Part shown: piece by piece, positions 8,244 through 18,587 of the stretch | Layout: each line of letters opens with the position of its first letter | How positions within the stretch are numbered: position 1 is the stretch's first letter | NCBI GenBank assembly: GCA_907163375.1 | Contig: CAJQUW010014747.1 | Coordinates: forward strand, 310,001-374,000 | Length of the DNA: 64,000 nucleotides | Direction: 5' to 3' | Source of the DNA: Prostheceraeus crozeri | Lineage: Eukaryota; Platyhelminthes; Polycladida; Euryleptidae | Position numbers and translations under genes: made by a program | Notes under the pieces: generated by a model | Database searches by the model: none | The model's input: only the letters and a program-made list of their open reading frames with translations | Told to the model about the DNA's origin: nothing

Positions 8244-8834
8244 AAATGAAGTTCGGTGTAATACTTCCTTTCGACGGGCGTTCCTGTTAAGGGCGGCGGT
8301 GAAACCCGTAGCTATGTATACCGCAAGGGACATTCGGCAATGGTCAATCTTGTTTAACCTCTCTGCGTTATGTTTGCAAGTGATTGCCTCTGTCTCAACG
8401 TAGTATGCATTCGCGTCAGGGCGACATTTAGCCAACTGTCGAAGGTTGCCTAAAACTTTCCATTGCATACGTTATGAGAACCATGAGTTCTACCTGTCTC
8501 TATCAATGAGACGAATTGATGAATGGAATGAAATGGGAGGACACTCACGCGCCACACGCAACATAACACACTTCTCTCTTCCGTAGTCTAACAAGCTCTT
8601 TACACATGGATCGCAGTCGATTGCTATCCCTGTATCAGAAGTGTAAGCTATCTTAATTTTATTTGACACTATTTCATCTACCATCATCGCCCATATGAAA
8701 TGTTTTAAGATTTACAAGTTAGACTAAGCGTGCTATTATTTCCAAATGAAAAAGTATACATGGTTAAATCATCCACTGAAGCCCCGTTCAAGTAAGTCAG
8801 TATGAAAGCAAAGATAATACGAAATAAAAATTTA
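8244..8834. other. Polinton spacer, nothing recognised
   Basis: Only short frames without motifs. A third small gene may once have followed module 3, but nothing supports it. Confidence 0.4.
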
Positions 8835-9149
8835 TTATGGCATGTATTTCAAAAGGTCTTCATCGTCAATATCGTCCCAGAGTCTGGCTTCACATAGATA
8901 ACAAAAACAGTTCGGTTGCTTTAATCGTTCTTCCACTGCGAGCCTCACTTTGTCAATATACTCCCACTCCGCCATAGTTCGTGGCTGGGAGTTAGGGGTG
9001 TACCACTCCCATAATTGGTGGAGGAATTTCGTGCTGGTGATCTCCATCACATCATCAGTATCGTACTGGAGATACTTCCACCTCACGCCTGTTAAGTCGG
9101 GACACTCCTTCTCACATACACTCTCTTCGTTGTCCGCTGGTAATAACAC
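8835..9149 (-). CDS. Small Polinton protein, about 104 codons, unknown
   Basis: The frame continues a little upstream of 9,149 and no ATG is visible, so the true start or a first exon is uncertain. The product is acidic, with FLHQLWEWYTPNSQPRTMAE and a cysteine-pair segment CFCYLCEARLWDD near the C-terminus that could be half of a zinc site. The minus-strand stop overlaps AATAAA at 8,831-8,836, a polyadenylation signal fused to the gene end. This contrasts with the hairpin ends of the neighbouring small genes. No family recognised. Confidence 0.5.
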   Translation of the reverse strand: MLLPADNEESVCEKECPDLTGVRWKYLQYDTDDVMEITSTKFLHQLWEWYTPNSQPRTMAEWEYIDKVRLAVEERLKQPNCFCYLCEARLWDDIDDEDLLKYMP

Positions 9150-9397
9150 CTTCTCTACCTTCTTTCTACTTTCTGATATTGTCGAGTCGGTACACCTTCT
9201 CTACCGTCCCCTTCGTTGGGGCGTTTGGTGCAACGAGCGCCTTTGGTGTTGAGGATGGAGAAGAGAATTTTGTGTTTGTTGTTGTCGGAGGGCTTGTGAT
9301 GTTGACTGTGAATAATGACTTTGAAATGTTTTCTAATTCTTAAGTATCAACAAGCAACCAATCAGAATGAACAGCCAATGAATGATGAATACGAAAG

Positions 9398-9405
9398 TAT
9401 ATATG
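9398..9405 (+). promoter_or_regulatory. TATA-like box of the polymerase unit
   Basis: TATATATG lies about 140 bp before an ATG at 9,541 that is directly followed by GTAAGT. Confidence 0.55.
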
Positions 9406-9540
9406 TAAAGTGACATTCGTGTCATTTCACTCTGTCTTTGTGACATATAAGTGAAGTGTTCTCTGGCGTACAAGTGAACTGCTCTCTCGTGAAGTCTCTA
9501 TCTTGTTGAAGTATCAACCTTAAACTCGATTTCGTTGAAA

Positions 9541-11905
9541 TGGTAAGTTGAAAATTTCTTCACTCATCTCCCTCAAACGTGTGGCTAATAGCATCTTCCT
9601 CAATTTCAGGCATCAACTTCATCACCAACGCCCTCCCTTCTCGAGGAAAGTTTAGAGTTGTTGAGTCAAAGTAGGTTGTAACAATACACTGAGACTTGAA
9701 CAGAGATGATAGAATGATTTCTCTTTCAGGTGATGTGAGTTCCAGCTCAGGACTCTCGCGACAAGGCAACGAGTGGGAATGTGCCGACTGCGGACATATG
9801 TTTACAAGGAAGCACAGTCTCCTTCGACACATCAGACAACGTGTGTGTCAACGCAAAGCGGCGTCAATCTCCGGAGGTGAAGTTGATTATGACGATGACA
9901 TCTCCTTTCCTTGCGATTTGTGCCCTTTCTTTTGATAGTCACTTTCAGCGATCTTCGCACAGACTTCAACACGCATGCAAATGATCACTACACCAACGGT
10001 ACCTCTACCATCTCCCTCATTAATGTTTCACACAATAATTTAGTACGCGACTACTGCATGGAGTCCAATACTCAAAAAGTAGATTTTCCTGAGTGGCTCC
10101 TTCAAGATTCTGACATTATCGAAGCGCTCTTCAACAATTTAGACAATTTTAGAATGAAGGCGCTCATCTACCTCAAACTAAAATATATTAAGATAGATTT
10201 TCAAACGGGTCAAGTGACGGAGAGAATACAGTTTCATGTTCCTTCCTCTTCCGCAACTGAAGTTGTAGACTGCGAGTCTTGGCTAAATTTTCACATTCAA
10301 TGTTTAAAATCAAATGTAGATAAATTCAATCAACGCGACAGCGCTCTCATTTTTGATGGTGTGGACTCAGCCATATTCAAAATTTCCCTATTAGAAAGTC
10401 ATGCAGCTCGAGGCACATTTAAACTACCAAAAACGTTGTATAATAAGAAAGCTGTCATCAATGTCGATTGTAAATCACAGTGTTTCAAATATGCAGTCCT
10501 ATCCATCCTTCACTATAATGATATCAACGCGAATCGAAATCATACCTATAGCTATAGACAGTGGGAGGATGAACTAGACTTTGAAGGTTGTGATAGTAAC
10601 AACATGAAAATCAAAGATGTAGAAACGTTCGAGAAACATAATCAGATTAAAGTTGTAGTTCACGTGTGGGAGAAGGGGTTGAAGGGTGCCCGCTATAATT
10701 CACGTTCAACTTGTTATGAACGTGTAGTCAACCTCTTATTAGTAAAACAAGATGATAGCGAGGAATGGCACTACTGTGGTATTCCCAAAATCTCTCGCTT
10801 GTACACTCACTTGGGGCAGTCTAAAAGAGGTGAACATTTTGTATGCGACCGCTGCATCCGCTCCTTTTGGAGTAAACATAAATTTCTAAGTCATTATGAA
10901 TGGTGCAAGCGAGGTAAATTACAAATGGAACGCATGCCCAAATATAAAATATTTTCACATAGGGATAATGGTGACGAATTAAGTCCCCTGCGTGTCATTT
11001 ACGCAGACATAGAATGCTACATTGATGATATCATCCACAAGCCAGCAGCCATATCCTGCTATGAAGTATGGCATGACCACTTTAGGAATAGACAAAACAA
11101 AATGCATACTTGGCAAGGTGAAGATTGTATTTCAAAATTTCTAGAATTTCTCGATAAAGCTGCTAAATTTCAACAATCATATGATTCCCAATTGCAGCGT
11201 AAGTCACTACATATGTCAGATGAAGACAAACAAAAATTTGAAAGTTGCACATCGTGCCCTAAATGTCATAAAACGTTTGATGACGATAAAATTAAGAAAG
11301 TGCGTGATCATGATCACATCACTGGTAAATTTAGAAACGCACTCTGCTCCAAATGTAACTTTTCACTTAGGTTGAGACGTCGTGTACTACCCGTCATTTT
11401 TCATAACTTTAAGGGCTATGACAGTCATATGCTCATAAAAGGAGGGTTGAGCCAGATGAAATCGTGGCAGTTTAATGTAATAGCACAAACGAGAGAAAAA
11501 TTCATGGCAATGACAGCGAAAGTACCAGTAGATAAAACTAAAGAAAATAAGACAGTCTTCTTCGAAATAAAATTTTTAGATTCATTCCAATTCAAAGAAT
11601 GTGCAGATAGTATGAAGCGTGCTAAAGGTATATCAAAATCCATTGTTCACAAAATGAAACATCGCTCCTATAAGAAGGCCTATAAAAATAAAACTATAAC
11701 GTTTGTCAATATGACAATCTTAAAATCTCAAGTTCATACTGTGAAAACGTACACGTTCAAGAAACGAGCACTTTCAGCATGGGAGGATAAGAGGTGTTGG
11801 ATAGGACATAACACATCTCTTCCACATGGACATCCTGACACAAACATACCTCCACCCAAAAGAATAAAATTCACGCTACCACATTCAGGAGATGTATTGA
11901 CATAA
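9541..11905 (+). pseudogene. Polinton protein-primed DNA polymerase B (fossil)
   Basis: In the family this enzyme replicates the element from a protein primer bound to its ends. The main frame 9,911-11,905 shows the family's N-terminal region (WLNFHIQCLKSNVDKFN and VNVDCKSQCFKYAVLS-like conserved blocks), exonuclease motif I (IYADIECYID), the embedded zinc/HNH-like block CPKCHKTF to KVRDHDHITGKFRNALCSKC, exonuclease motif II (VIFHNFKGYDSHML), and the typical end (ALSAWEDKRCWIG, LPHGH). A separate short frame at 9,696-9,935 encodes one C2H2 zinc finger (CADCGHMFTRKHSLLRHIRQ). The gene is broken. It starts behind a TATA-like box with an ATG directly followed by GTAAGT. Confidence 0.85.
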
Positions 11906-12084
11906 TCAACTTTAACTCAGTATTTTGATGTTGATTTTTGTAGATATATATGGTTGTTTTATGTATCGCATGAGATCGTTTCTTCCTTGTGAATATATGC
12001 CTACAGTCAGCTCATTCCCCCTATATCTGTGAAAAGACTTTTTCATATACATATTTTTATTTCAGTAAACATATCACAATGACT

Positions 12085-13634
12085 TCACTTTGTTTTCCGA
12101 AACACTAAAGTTACGAGGGATTTAGTATCTTTGACATGGATGCACTCTTGTAAACCATTGGTAATTTTGATAGCAATAGAGGGTATAGTTTGTTTGATAA
12201 CGGGATGATAGAAAATAGATTCAAACATCTTCTCGACTATTCCATATGAAGCGTCTTTATCATGAATGAAATCGCGTAAAAAGTATTCTTTTTTCTCACC
12301 AACAGAAATAGGTAGAATCAAATCACTTTGAATGTAAAGGTGTTGTTCATGTTTATCAAGTGTCATTGGTGTTTCTATACCAATCGTATGCGCAGCAGTA
12401 AACACAGTTTGTAGCATTGAAAAACCAAAAGTTTTTTCAAATTTTTACTCAATTGACATTGAATGTCATCACCCAGTTTCAGAACAACGCGTTGATTTTC
12501 AATTGTAAACGAAATGTGGTGTGTCTTTACATCATATTTACTTTTCATCACATGCTTCAACTTCTGTTGTATATAAGGATTTACTACATGAATGAAGCTT
12601 TCAACTGTATGATATAGACGCGGCATTATATTGATAGCAACTTTAGATTCGTCATAAGACTGGTAAATTTTCTTGATGCGATCACCATAGATGTCCACCC
12701 ACCATTCATCATTAACTGAATCAGCTTTAGTGTGATATTCATGAGAAGCATACACCACACCGCTTCCAATAATAGGTGTATAATGTCTTACAAAATGGCG
12801 CAAGGTTGGAGAGAAATAAACTGTAAGTTTGTCATTATATTTCTGAATAACCAACTTATTTTTGTCCGCCATAATTTTCTCTCCATACTTCTTACCCACA
12901 GTCTCATCCCATCGTTTTACTAACTCAATAAGTGATAAAGGTTGAACACCACGCTTTTTCAAAATGATGCGTTCTTCGCATTCTACAACATCTTCATCAA
13001 ATATTTTAAATCTATAATGAAATTTGTTGATTCGGTTTGAATAAACTTTTTTAACATTTGCAGTAGCAATTGACGTTAGATGTAGTCCATGACCAAACCC
13101 AAGATGTGGATAGAATTCATTATCCAACCTCAGTGTAAGACCTTTAGTAAAAGAATGAAAGCGAAGGAACTGTCTCCCACTCCAATGATAGATAGTAAAC
13201 TCATAAGCTCTCTGATTTTTATTCTTCATGATGGAAGTATTACCACTATTGAATGCCTTAATAATTTTCTCATTCCCAAATGGTTCATAAGAATCTGATT
13301 TTATCTGAATCCATTCATAGTTCCACTTTCCATCTGATGTTAAATTGTATGGGAACTGGAATGCATTATTCATCGTTATTCCATTATGGGTGCGAGGAGT
13401 CAATATCATTTCTTCCAAATCATTCACATTCTGAATATTGCTATCATAGCAAATACTAGAAACGCCAACCTCCCATTCACCTTCTAAATGTAGTGGACGA
13501 TTTAATTCTACTCGATAGTCTGATGGTTTATTTTTGGGAAATTTATTCATAGAAGCATTACTGGGCAAGTAGATTAGAAACGAGTCCTTATTTTCACTTT
13601 CCATATTATTCACATTGGAAAAATATATTAGCAT
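12085..13634 (-). pseudogene. Polinton putative virion protein A, SNAS/WEVG family (fossil)
   Basis: The main frame (12,375-13,634) opens with IYLPSNASMNKFPKNKPSDY and PLHLEGEWEVGVSSI, a pattern I associate with large Polinton proteins of unassigned structure. The last part (12,085-12,417) ends in a beta-rich block, IAIKITNGLQE to TLVFRK. The gene is convergent with the polymerase, and AATAAA on the minus strand lies at 12,056-12,061, just past the end. Its place in the leftward structural-gene cluster suggests a minor capsid, penton or fibre role, but that is inference. About one break. The next gene upstream encodes a relative. Confidence 0.6.
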
Positions 13635-13643
13635 ACTTTTGCA

Positions 13644-15042
13644 TTAACTCTTCATTCGGAAATGGAGTGTGATACTTGTCACAGCATCTTTATGAAAAGG
13701 AATCAACGCACCAGCATCGTCATAAATGGCAATATCAATTTGTGGGATGTAGTTTGATTTCAGCTTTGTATAATGCACTTTCTTGAAAGTATGCTCAGAT
13801 AAAATACTGCAGCTTTTTGGCTGGTATGGTATCATTGCTAGCAATGGAGCTTCAACATCTCCCACACGTACATCTTCACCAATATTGGAATATATCTGAA
13901 AATAGTTAATACGACGCGATAGCGACATGTCTGCACTAGCTTTGGTTACAGTACCACTTTTAAAGATATTTTGATCAAAACCCAAAATGTCCATTAGAGT
14001 TTTATCCATAATTAGTTCAATACCTTTTCCACTTATAGTGAGAGACAAAGTACCTTCTTTTTCAGAAAATGAAATTTGTTGGTCATTAATCACTTCATTT
14101 AAATAATCTACAACCAATTTAACCGAAGTAATAATGCAAGGCATCAACACTCTTGTTTCATGTAACATGCCACCTAAAGGCTCTTCATACCTTCCTGTAT
14201 AAAGATACGGTCCATTCTGTATCAAATTGATTTGGCCTTTCACATGGTAAATGTTGCATATCAGATTTTCCATGAACAGCTGCAGAACGATGTCGTAAGA
14301 ACTGATGAAAATCTTTTGAACAAACTAATACTAGATCATCATCATTTAATTTACTTATTGCAATATTATTAGATGATTTGATATAAGTCAATGTTGCCAC
14401 TTGTTTACCATCAACTCGAAGGAGATAATTAAATTTCTTCAATAATGTTTCAGGAGTCATGTTTGTCTTTCTTGGCTTAATCACAATCTTCTTCACCAAC
14501 GTCTTCTCATTTTTTGGAATAAGATCTACATAATAAGCTTCCTCTCGATATATTAATTGTTTATGACCACTTATGTGGTAATTAACGTTAAAATTATCAT
14601 AGCTTGTTAAGGCGCTAGCGAGGTTACCTAAATCATTTCTTAAACTTGGACTTAAACCAACAATCCAATCTTTCTCAACTACATGATGTACATAATTATG
14701 ATCATCATTGAGCGGAGTAAATTGGACAATATGATTACACGCTTTATTCCAGAAATCATATATAAACTTTTTACATGATAAGAGATCTTTCTTTGGCCAC
14801 TGTGGAATGTATACTCGGCAGCCCTTTTCACATTGGTAAGCAGCTGTACGTCTCATATTAATAGTCATCACCTCATGATCAAAAGTATAGACACAGTTGC
14901 TATAAACAAGTTGAATGACACCCACTTCCCAATTTCCATTTAGCTGTTGTGCATGATCAATGGGAGTAGAAAAGAGTGCGGCTCGATTACTAGCAAATCT
15001 ATTTGTAGCCGCATTGCTAAGCAAAATATGATAAAACGACAT
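13644..15042 (-). pseudogene. Polinton putative virion protein B, relative of protein A (fossil)
   Basis: The first part (14,185-15,042) opens with YHILLSNAATNRFASNRAAL and QLNGNWEVGVIQLVYSN. The last part (13,644-14,273) carries FQIYSNIGEDVRVGDVEAPL and ends IPFHKDAVTSITLHFRMKS. Both ends resemble those of the downstream gene, so the two look like an old tandem duplication. The gene directly follows protein A, in the same direction, with a 9-bp gap. About one break. Function in the particle is unproven. Confidence 0.6.
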
Positions 15043-15065
15043 TTTTATATTGCTGATCTGCGGCT

Positions 15066-15434
15066 TTGCATAACATCATGAAGACTTGGATTTTGGACTC
15101 TCTACAATATATCAGAGTTGATCGTAATGGAAACGTACATTTCAAAAATTCTCATGGTCATTCATCAAGAGGTATTGCATTAACATGGCGACAATTTGTC
15201 AACCTCAATGATATCATGAGGGATTTGGAATATTTTGAAACATTAAGATTCATCTCCTTGGGTGATCAAGTTTGGCTTCAACGTCGCAACAATGAAATTC
15301 AAATCTGCCATTCTCATTCCGCAAACTGTTTCTCATTTCGCAAATACAATTGGGAGAAGTATAGAAGATACATACATCGCTCCATCATGACATTTATTCG
15401 TCGTGAGTTCATCGCCCTACTATGCAAATCTTAA
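15066..15434 (+). CDS. Polinton protein with two PC4-like repeats, copy 1
   Basis: 122 codons. It reads as two similar halves: YIRVDRNGNVHFKN leading to RGIALTWRQFVNLNDI, and LGDQVWLQRRNNEIQICHS leading to WEKYRRYIHRSI. Each half has a beta-rich start and a helix, recalling the single-strand-DNA-binding and transcription coactivator PC4 (GISLTPEQW pattern). The resemblance is by eye and weak. It is divergent from the capsid-associated genes and is followed 22 nt later by a paralogue, then by a TBP-like gene, so a transcription role would fit. Confidence 0.5.
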   Translation: MHNIMKTWILDSLQYIRVDRNGNVHFKNSHGHSSRGIALTWRQFVNLNDIMRDLEYFETLRFISLGDQVWLQRRNNEIQICHSHSANCFSFRKYNWEKYRRYIHRSIMTFIRREFIALLCKS

Positions 15435-15456
15435 TCAGACATGACTACCACGCACC

Positions 15457-16107
15457 ATGAGTTGGAAATTAGATTCCCTACCACGTATTGAAACGGATCA
15501 TGATCGAAACGTCTATTTCAAAGATTCAACTGGAAATGTGAGAAGAGAGTTTGCTTTATCTTATCGTCATTTTCAATCTCTACATCATATCATGAAGGAT
15601 TTGAAATACTTCTATATGAAAAGACATTCACGTATTGGAAATCGCATCTGGCTGCGCGTCAACAATCGGCGAATTCAACTCTATCATTCCCAACTTCATA
15701 CTAACTTCACATTTCAACAAGGTAGTTGGGAGAAGTATAAAAGGAAGGTACATCGCTCAATTTACTCATTCTTTCATCATGAAGCGCCATCGCTACACCA
15801 TCGTCAACATTCTCCGTCGCTTCAGACTCTACATCAAAATCGATCTCACAACATTACACCAACACCTTCCAAACAGCAAGTATTACCCGGGCCGACCTCA
15901 AATGTTAGTGGTGAAGATGAACAATTCACGGAATCTTCAACTCTTCCCAAATGGGACTGTACAGATTCTCGGCGCCCTTTCTCATTCATCGGCGCAGTCA
16001 ATGCGCTTAGAGCTACAAAGACTACTACGTCGGATATGGAAGAGGGAGAGGTGTGTGATGTCGAATCTGACTGTGGACAATATGGTGATCTCTACTCAAT
16101 TGAGTGA
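15457..16107 (+). CDS. Polinton PC4-like protein, copy 2, with extended tail
   Basis: The first ~105 residues match copy 1 closely (LPRIETDHDRNVYFKD, FALSYRHFQSLHHIMKDLKY, IGNRIWLRVNNRRIQL, WEKYKRKVHRSI). The frame then continues for ~110 residues of low-complexity S/T/P-rich and acidic sequence. That tail overlaps, in another frame, the start of the TBP-like gene, so either it is a genuine overlap or the tail is incidental. The copy 1/copy 2 tandem arrangement implies duplication within the element. Confidence 0.5.
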   Translation: MSWKLDSLPRIETDHDRNVYFKDSTGNVRREFALSYRHFQSLHHIMKDLKYFYMKRHSRIGNRIWLRVNNRRIQLYHSQLHTNFTFQQGSWEKYKRKVHRSIYSFFHHEAPSLHHRQHSPSLQTLHQNRSHNITPTPSKQQVLPGPTSNVSGEDEQFTESSTLPKWDCTDSRRPFSFIGAVNALRATKTTTSDMEEGEVCDVESDCGQYGDLYSIE

Positions 16108-16324
16108 AAGTGTATCATTTTTGAAGATTCGTACCAGCAGTTACAATTTGTGTTATGAACCCGAACTTTTTCCTGCAGCTCTCATTAGTTGTTGGTTACC
16201 TGTGCATGTTGCAATCTTTCATAATCGTAAAGTGATCATTACTGGACTAAAATCTCATGTACAAGCAAATGTGATCCTAGACTATCTCATCGAGTATGTA
16301 CGTACCAAGCGGATTGTAAAATAA
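15779..16324 (+). CDS. TATA-binding-protein-like protein encoded by the Polinton
   Basis: Starting at the ATG at 15,779, the ~181-residue product aligns by eye over the whole two-repeat TBP saddle. Repeat 1: YTIVNILRRFRLYIKIDLTT (compare TBP LQNIVSTVNLGCKLDL), SKYYPGRPQMLVVKM (AEYNPKRFAAVIMRI), LQLFPNGTVQILGALS (ALIFSSGKMVCTGAKS), SAQSMRLELQRLL. Repeat 2: VDNMVISTQL, YEPELFPAALISCWLP (SYEPELFPGLIYRM), VAIFHNRKVIITGLKS (LLIFVSGKVVLTGAKV). The DNA-facing phenylalanines are partly replaced (FP is kept in both halves). It looks whole and ends beside an AATAAA at 16,320-16,325. It overlaps the preceding gene in another frame. Expected role: binding the element's TATA boxes or diverting host initiation factors. 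An open upstream extension to 15,635 is probably incidental. Confidence 0.85.
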   Translation: MKRHRYTIVNILRRFRLYIKIDLTTLHQHLPNSKYYPGRPQMLVVKMNNSRNLQLFPNGTVQILGALSHSSAQSMRLELQRLLRRIWKRERCVMSNLTVDNMVISTQLSESVSFLKIRTSSYNLCYEPELFPAALISCWLPVHVAIFHNRKVIITGLKSHVQANVILDYLIEYVRTKRIVK

Positions 16325-16350
16325 AAAACAATTTTTCCAACATGATGTTT

Positions 16351-16812
16351 TTATTTCAAATCATGATGGAACTTACAAATCATTTTTTCATTAGAGGATG
16401 GATTACATGAAAAGTTTTGAATAACAGATAAAAATCGAGATACATGTGAACGTTTTAAGATGAAGTACAGTACAAAAGCACCACACGTTGATGAAAGTGG
16501 ATGTTGTAGTATGCGTTCATTTCGCTGATATTGACGCGTATGTTTTCTCAACCACTGTTGTGTTGGTATATTTGGAGGTTGAGCAAGAGAGTCAAATAGT
16601 TCACCACGTCGGTCTTCTCCAATAAAGATCGCTTTCCAATGCTCACCGCCTAAATTCTGCGAATGAGTGTTTAGCACAATAAAGATGGGATAGTGATTTA
16701 CTGCAGGTGGTAAGGTATCGAGTGAATAGACATTATCGAAAGCTTTCAACGTCGCTTCGTCTGCATTACGCTGCACTTTAGTCTTAATATCGTCAGCAGT
16801 CAACCAACTCAT
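16351..16812 (-). CDS. Adenain-like cysteine protease of the Polinton
   Basis: 153 codons, the usual small size. The catalytic triad pattern is visible: His in GGEHWKAIFIG (about residue 58), Asp/Glu in GELFDSLAQPP, Gln in RILQHPLSS, Cys in STCGAFVLYF (about residue 110). In adenoviruses and Polintons this enzyme matures capsid and core proteins after assembly. The stop lies next to a minus-strand AATAAA at 16,349-16,354, convergent with the TBP-like gene. It abuts the capsid gene at 16,812. It looks whole. Confidence 0.92.
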   Translation of the reverse strand: MSWLTADDIKTKVQRNADEATLKAFDNVYSLDTLPPAVNHYPIFIVLNTHSQNLGGEHWKAIFIGEDRRGELFDSLAQPPNIPTQQWLRKHTRQYQRNERILQHPLSSTCGAFVLYFILKRSHVSRFLSVIQNFSCNPSSNEKMICKFHHDLK

Positions 16813-18088
16813 TAACGATTATACTGAAGAATCACGTCACGATACTTTGTAATTTCAATATTTGAATCGAAGACTGCATAAATTAATACATTGATCGTCT
16901 CAGGTAGTGTTCTTTTGAACGTCAAATCCAAACGAATATTATGAGGCACGTTCGCTTGACGATAGGGTGCACTAATATCGCTGTCAGCAGTCAAATCAAA
17001 TGCATAAATAGTATATCCACTCTTAAACTCTTTCATAGTCAGTCCGTTGGTGTCATCCGTATTGTAAAAGCCAAAGACATCCATAAAATCAACATAACTG
17101 CGCATAAATTGATCCGCAGCAAAATCTGGTTTGTAGGGTGGACCAGGATGACTCACACCATTTACACGTAAAGCAATTTCACTTAACTGATTGTGTTTAA
17201 AATTGAAAGGATTCTTCTTTATATTACCATTAAATGCATCATTTTCAACCATTGCCACCATGAGGAGCTTCGGTGCTTCCGATGGAAAGAGGCCATCTTT
17301 CATGAAACTCTTTTGATCTTTTGGAATTGTAAAGGTAAGAAGCTTTGTATGCTGAACGGGGTAAATGGCATTTTGGCGGTTAAGACCTTCAGCATGTCCT
17401 CTAATGACACTTGGATTCGGTACTACTCGACGAATGTAAAGTGCAATATCTTCCACATGAATTCTAAAATTGTCAACTTTAGCAAATGCATTCAGCGCAA
17501 ATTAGGCTTATTCAATGTCAGCTTGAGTCGCATGCTGGTATTACAGAGTAAAAACTTTGACTGTCTAAAGAAGTCTAAATTCAGCGGACCATATAGCTGA
17601 CATACTCTACTATCTTCAATCATAGCAGATCGCTTTACAAAGCCACTGTTTGTTTCAACATCAAATTTTCCTGCTTCATCTCTGTACCATCCCATGGCTT
17701 CCATATGACTTTTTTGTGCTGCTGGATGAAACTGTGATACATGATTGAAATATGATTTATAGGGATAATCGCTTTGACCACCTTCCACCTGCTGCTCTCC
17801 AATCGTTAGAGAAACATCGCGAAGTAATGTAGTCAATGGTAAATTGTTCAGTCCAACTTTATGTGTATCGTCAATAGCAGTTCCATCTGCTTGCTGAATT
17901 CTAAACCTCAAATCAAGCATCGCATAACTCAAATCTATGTAGTCATCACTACCACCAGGAATAACAAATTCAATGGGACCAGCATTCTCAGCTGTTCGAG
18001 GTTGATAATCTACAATACTTGAACTAAGAATATCTGTCTGTATGGCTTGTTGATCGAACAAACAAAAACCGGAAGTTTTACACTCCAT
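16812..18088 (-). pseudogene. Polinton major capsid protein, double jelly roll (fossil)
   Basis: The first part (17,492-18,088) shows the diagnostic block GPIEFVIPGGSDDYIDLSYA, LRFRIQQADGT and DVSLTIGEQQV, with YPYKSYFNHV following. The second part (16,812-17,456) has KLLMVAMVENDAFNGN, RVNGVSHPG, YVDFMDVFGFYNTDDTNGL and the end KRTLPETINVLIYAVFD. Both are standard for Polinton hexon-like proteins. The gene sits between the protease and the basic core protein, the usual structural neighbourhood. About one break. Confidence 0.9.
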
Positions 18089-18090
18089 GA

Positions 18091-18548
18091 TTAGAAGTTA
18101 TGGCAGCGTCGTCGTTTAGCGCCTGATGAATGATTAGAGCCTCTGCGACGTTTGCGTGGATGCCTTTTGTCTGAAGATCGCACCTTACCAGCTCCGCGAT
18201 GTTTCCTCCTTCCTTTTTTCATTCGTTTAGGTGATTTCTTTCCTTGAGTAACACCAGCAAAGGTCTGCTTCAATGTTTTTAAACCGCGTTCCTTCCCACG
18301 ATTCAACAAACTGCTCTTAAAACTTCTACCTCTGGAAAGATCACTAGCAACATCACCAGCAAAGCCAACGGCATTACTTAAAACATTTCGTTTTAAAGAT
18401 CTACCGACATTGGATATGAGAGGTGCTACAACAGATTTCAGTGCACCAAGTATCTTCTACCTCCACGTTGGCGGCGAGCGCCGATGTAAATTTGTCCTCC
18501 ACCACTTACATAGGAGGGTCGTGAATAAAATGAGGCAGTTGGATTCAT
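18091..18548 (-). pseudogene. Arginine/lysine-rich core or minor virion protein (fossil)
   Basis: The minus-strand start region MNPTASFYSRPSYVSGGGQ with YIGARRQRGGR is the glycine/arginine opening seen in Polinton minor virion proteins. The last 72 codons (18,091-18,309) are extremely basic (KRMKKGRRKHRGAGKVR, RHPRKRRRGSNHS, AKRRRCHNF), as expected for a DNA-condensing core protein such as adenovirus VII or mu. It lies directly upstream of the capsid gene. About one break. Confidence 0.65.
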
Positions 18549-18587
18549 AGCTCAAACCCTAAACATTGTTAGTTACAACTGCATGAA

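Noticed and set aside
7463-8468. Minus-strand frames across the 142-bp modules
   Set aside because: They share sequence only because the modules repeat; the + strand units have TATA boxes and 3' hairpins.
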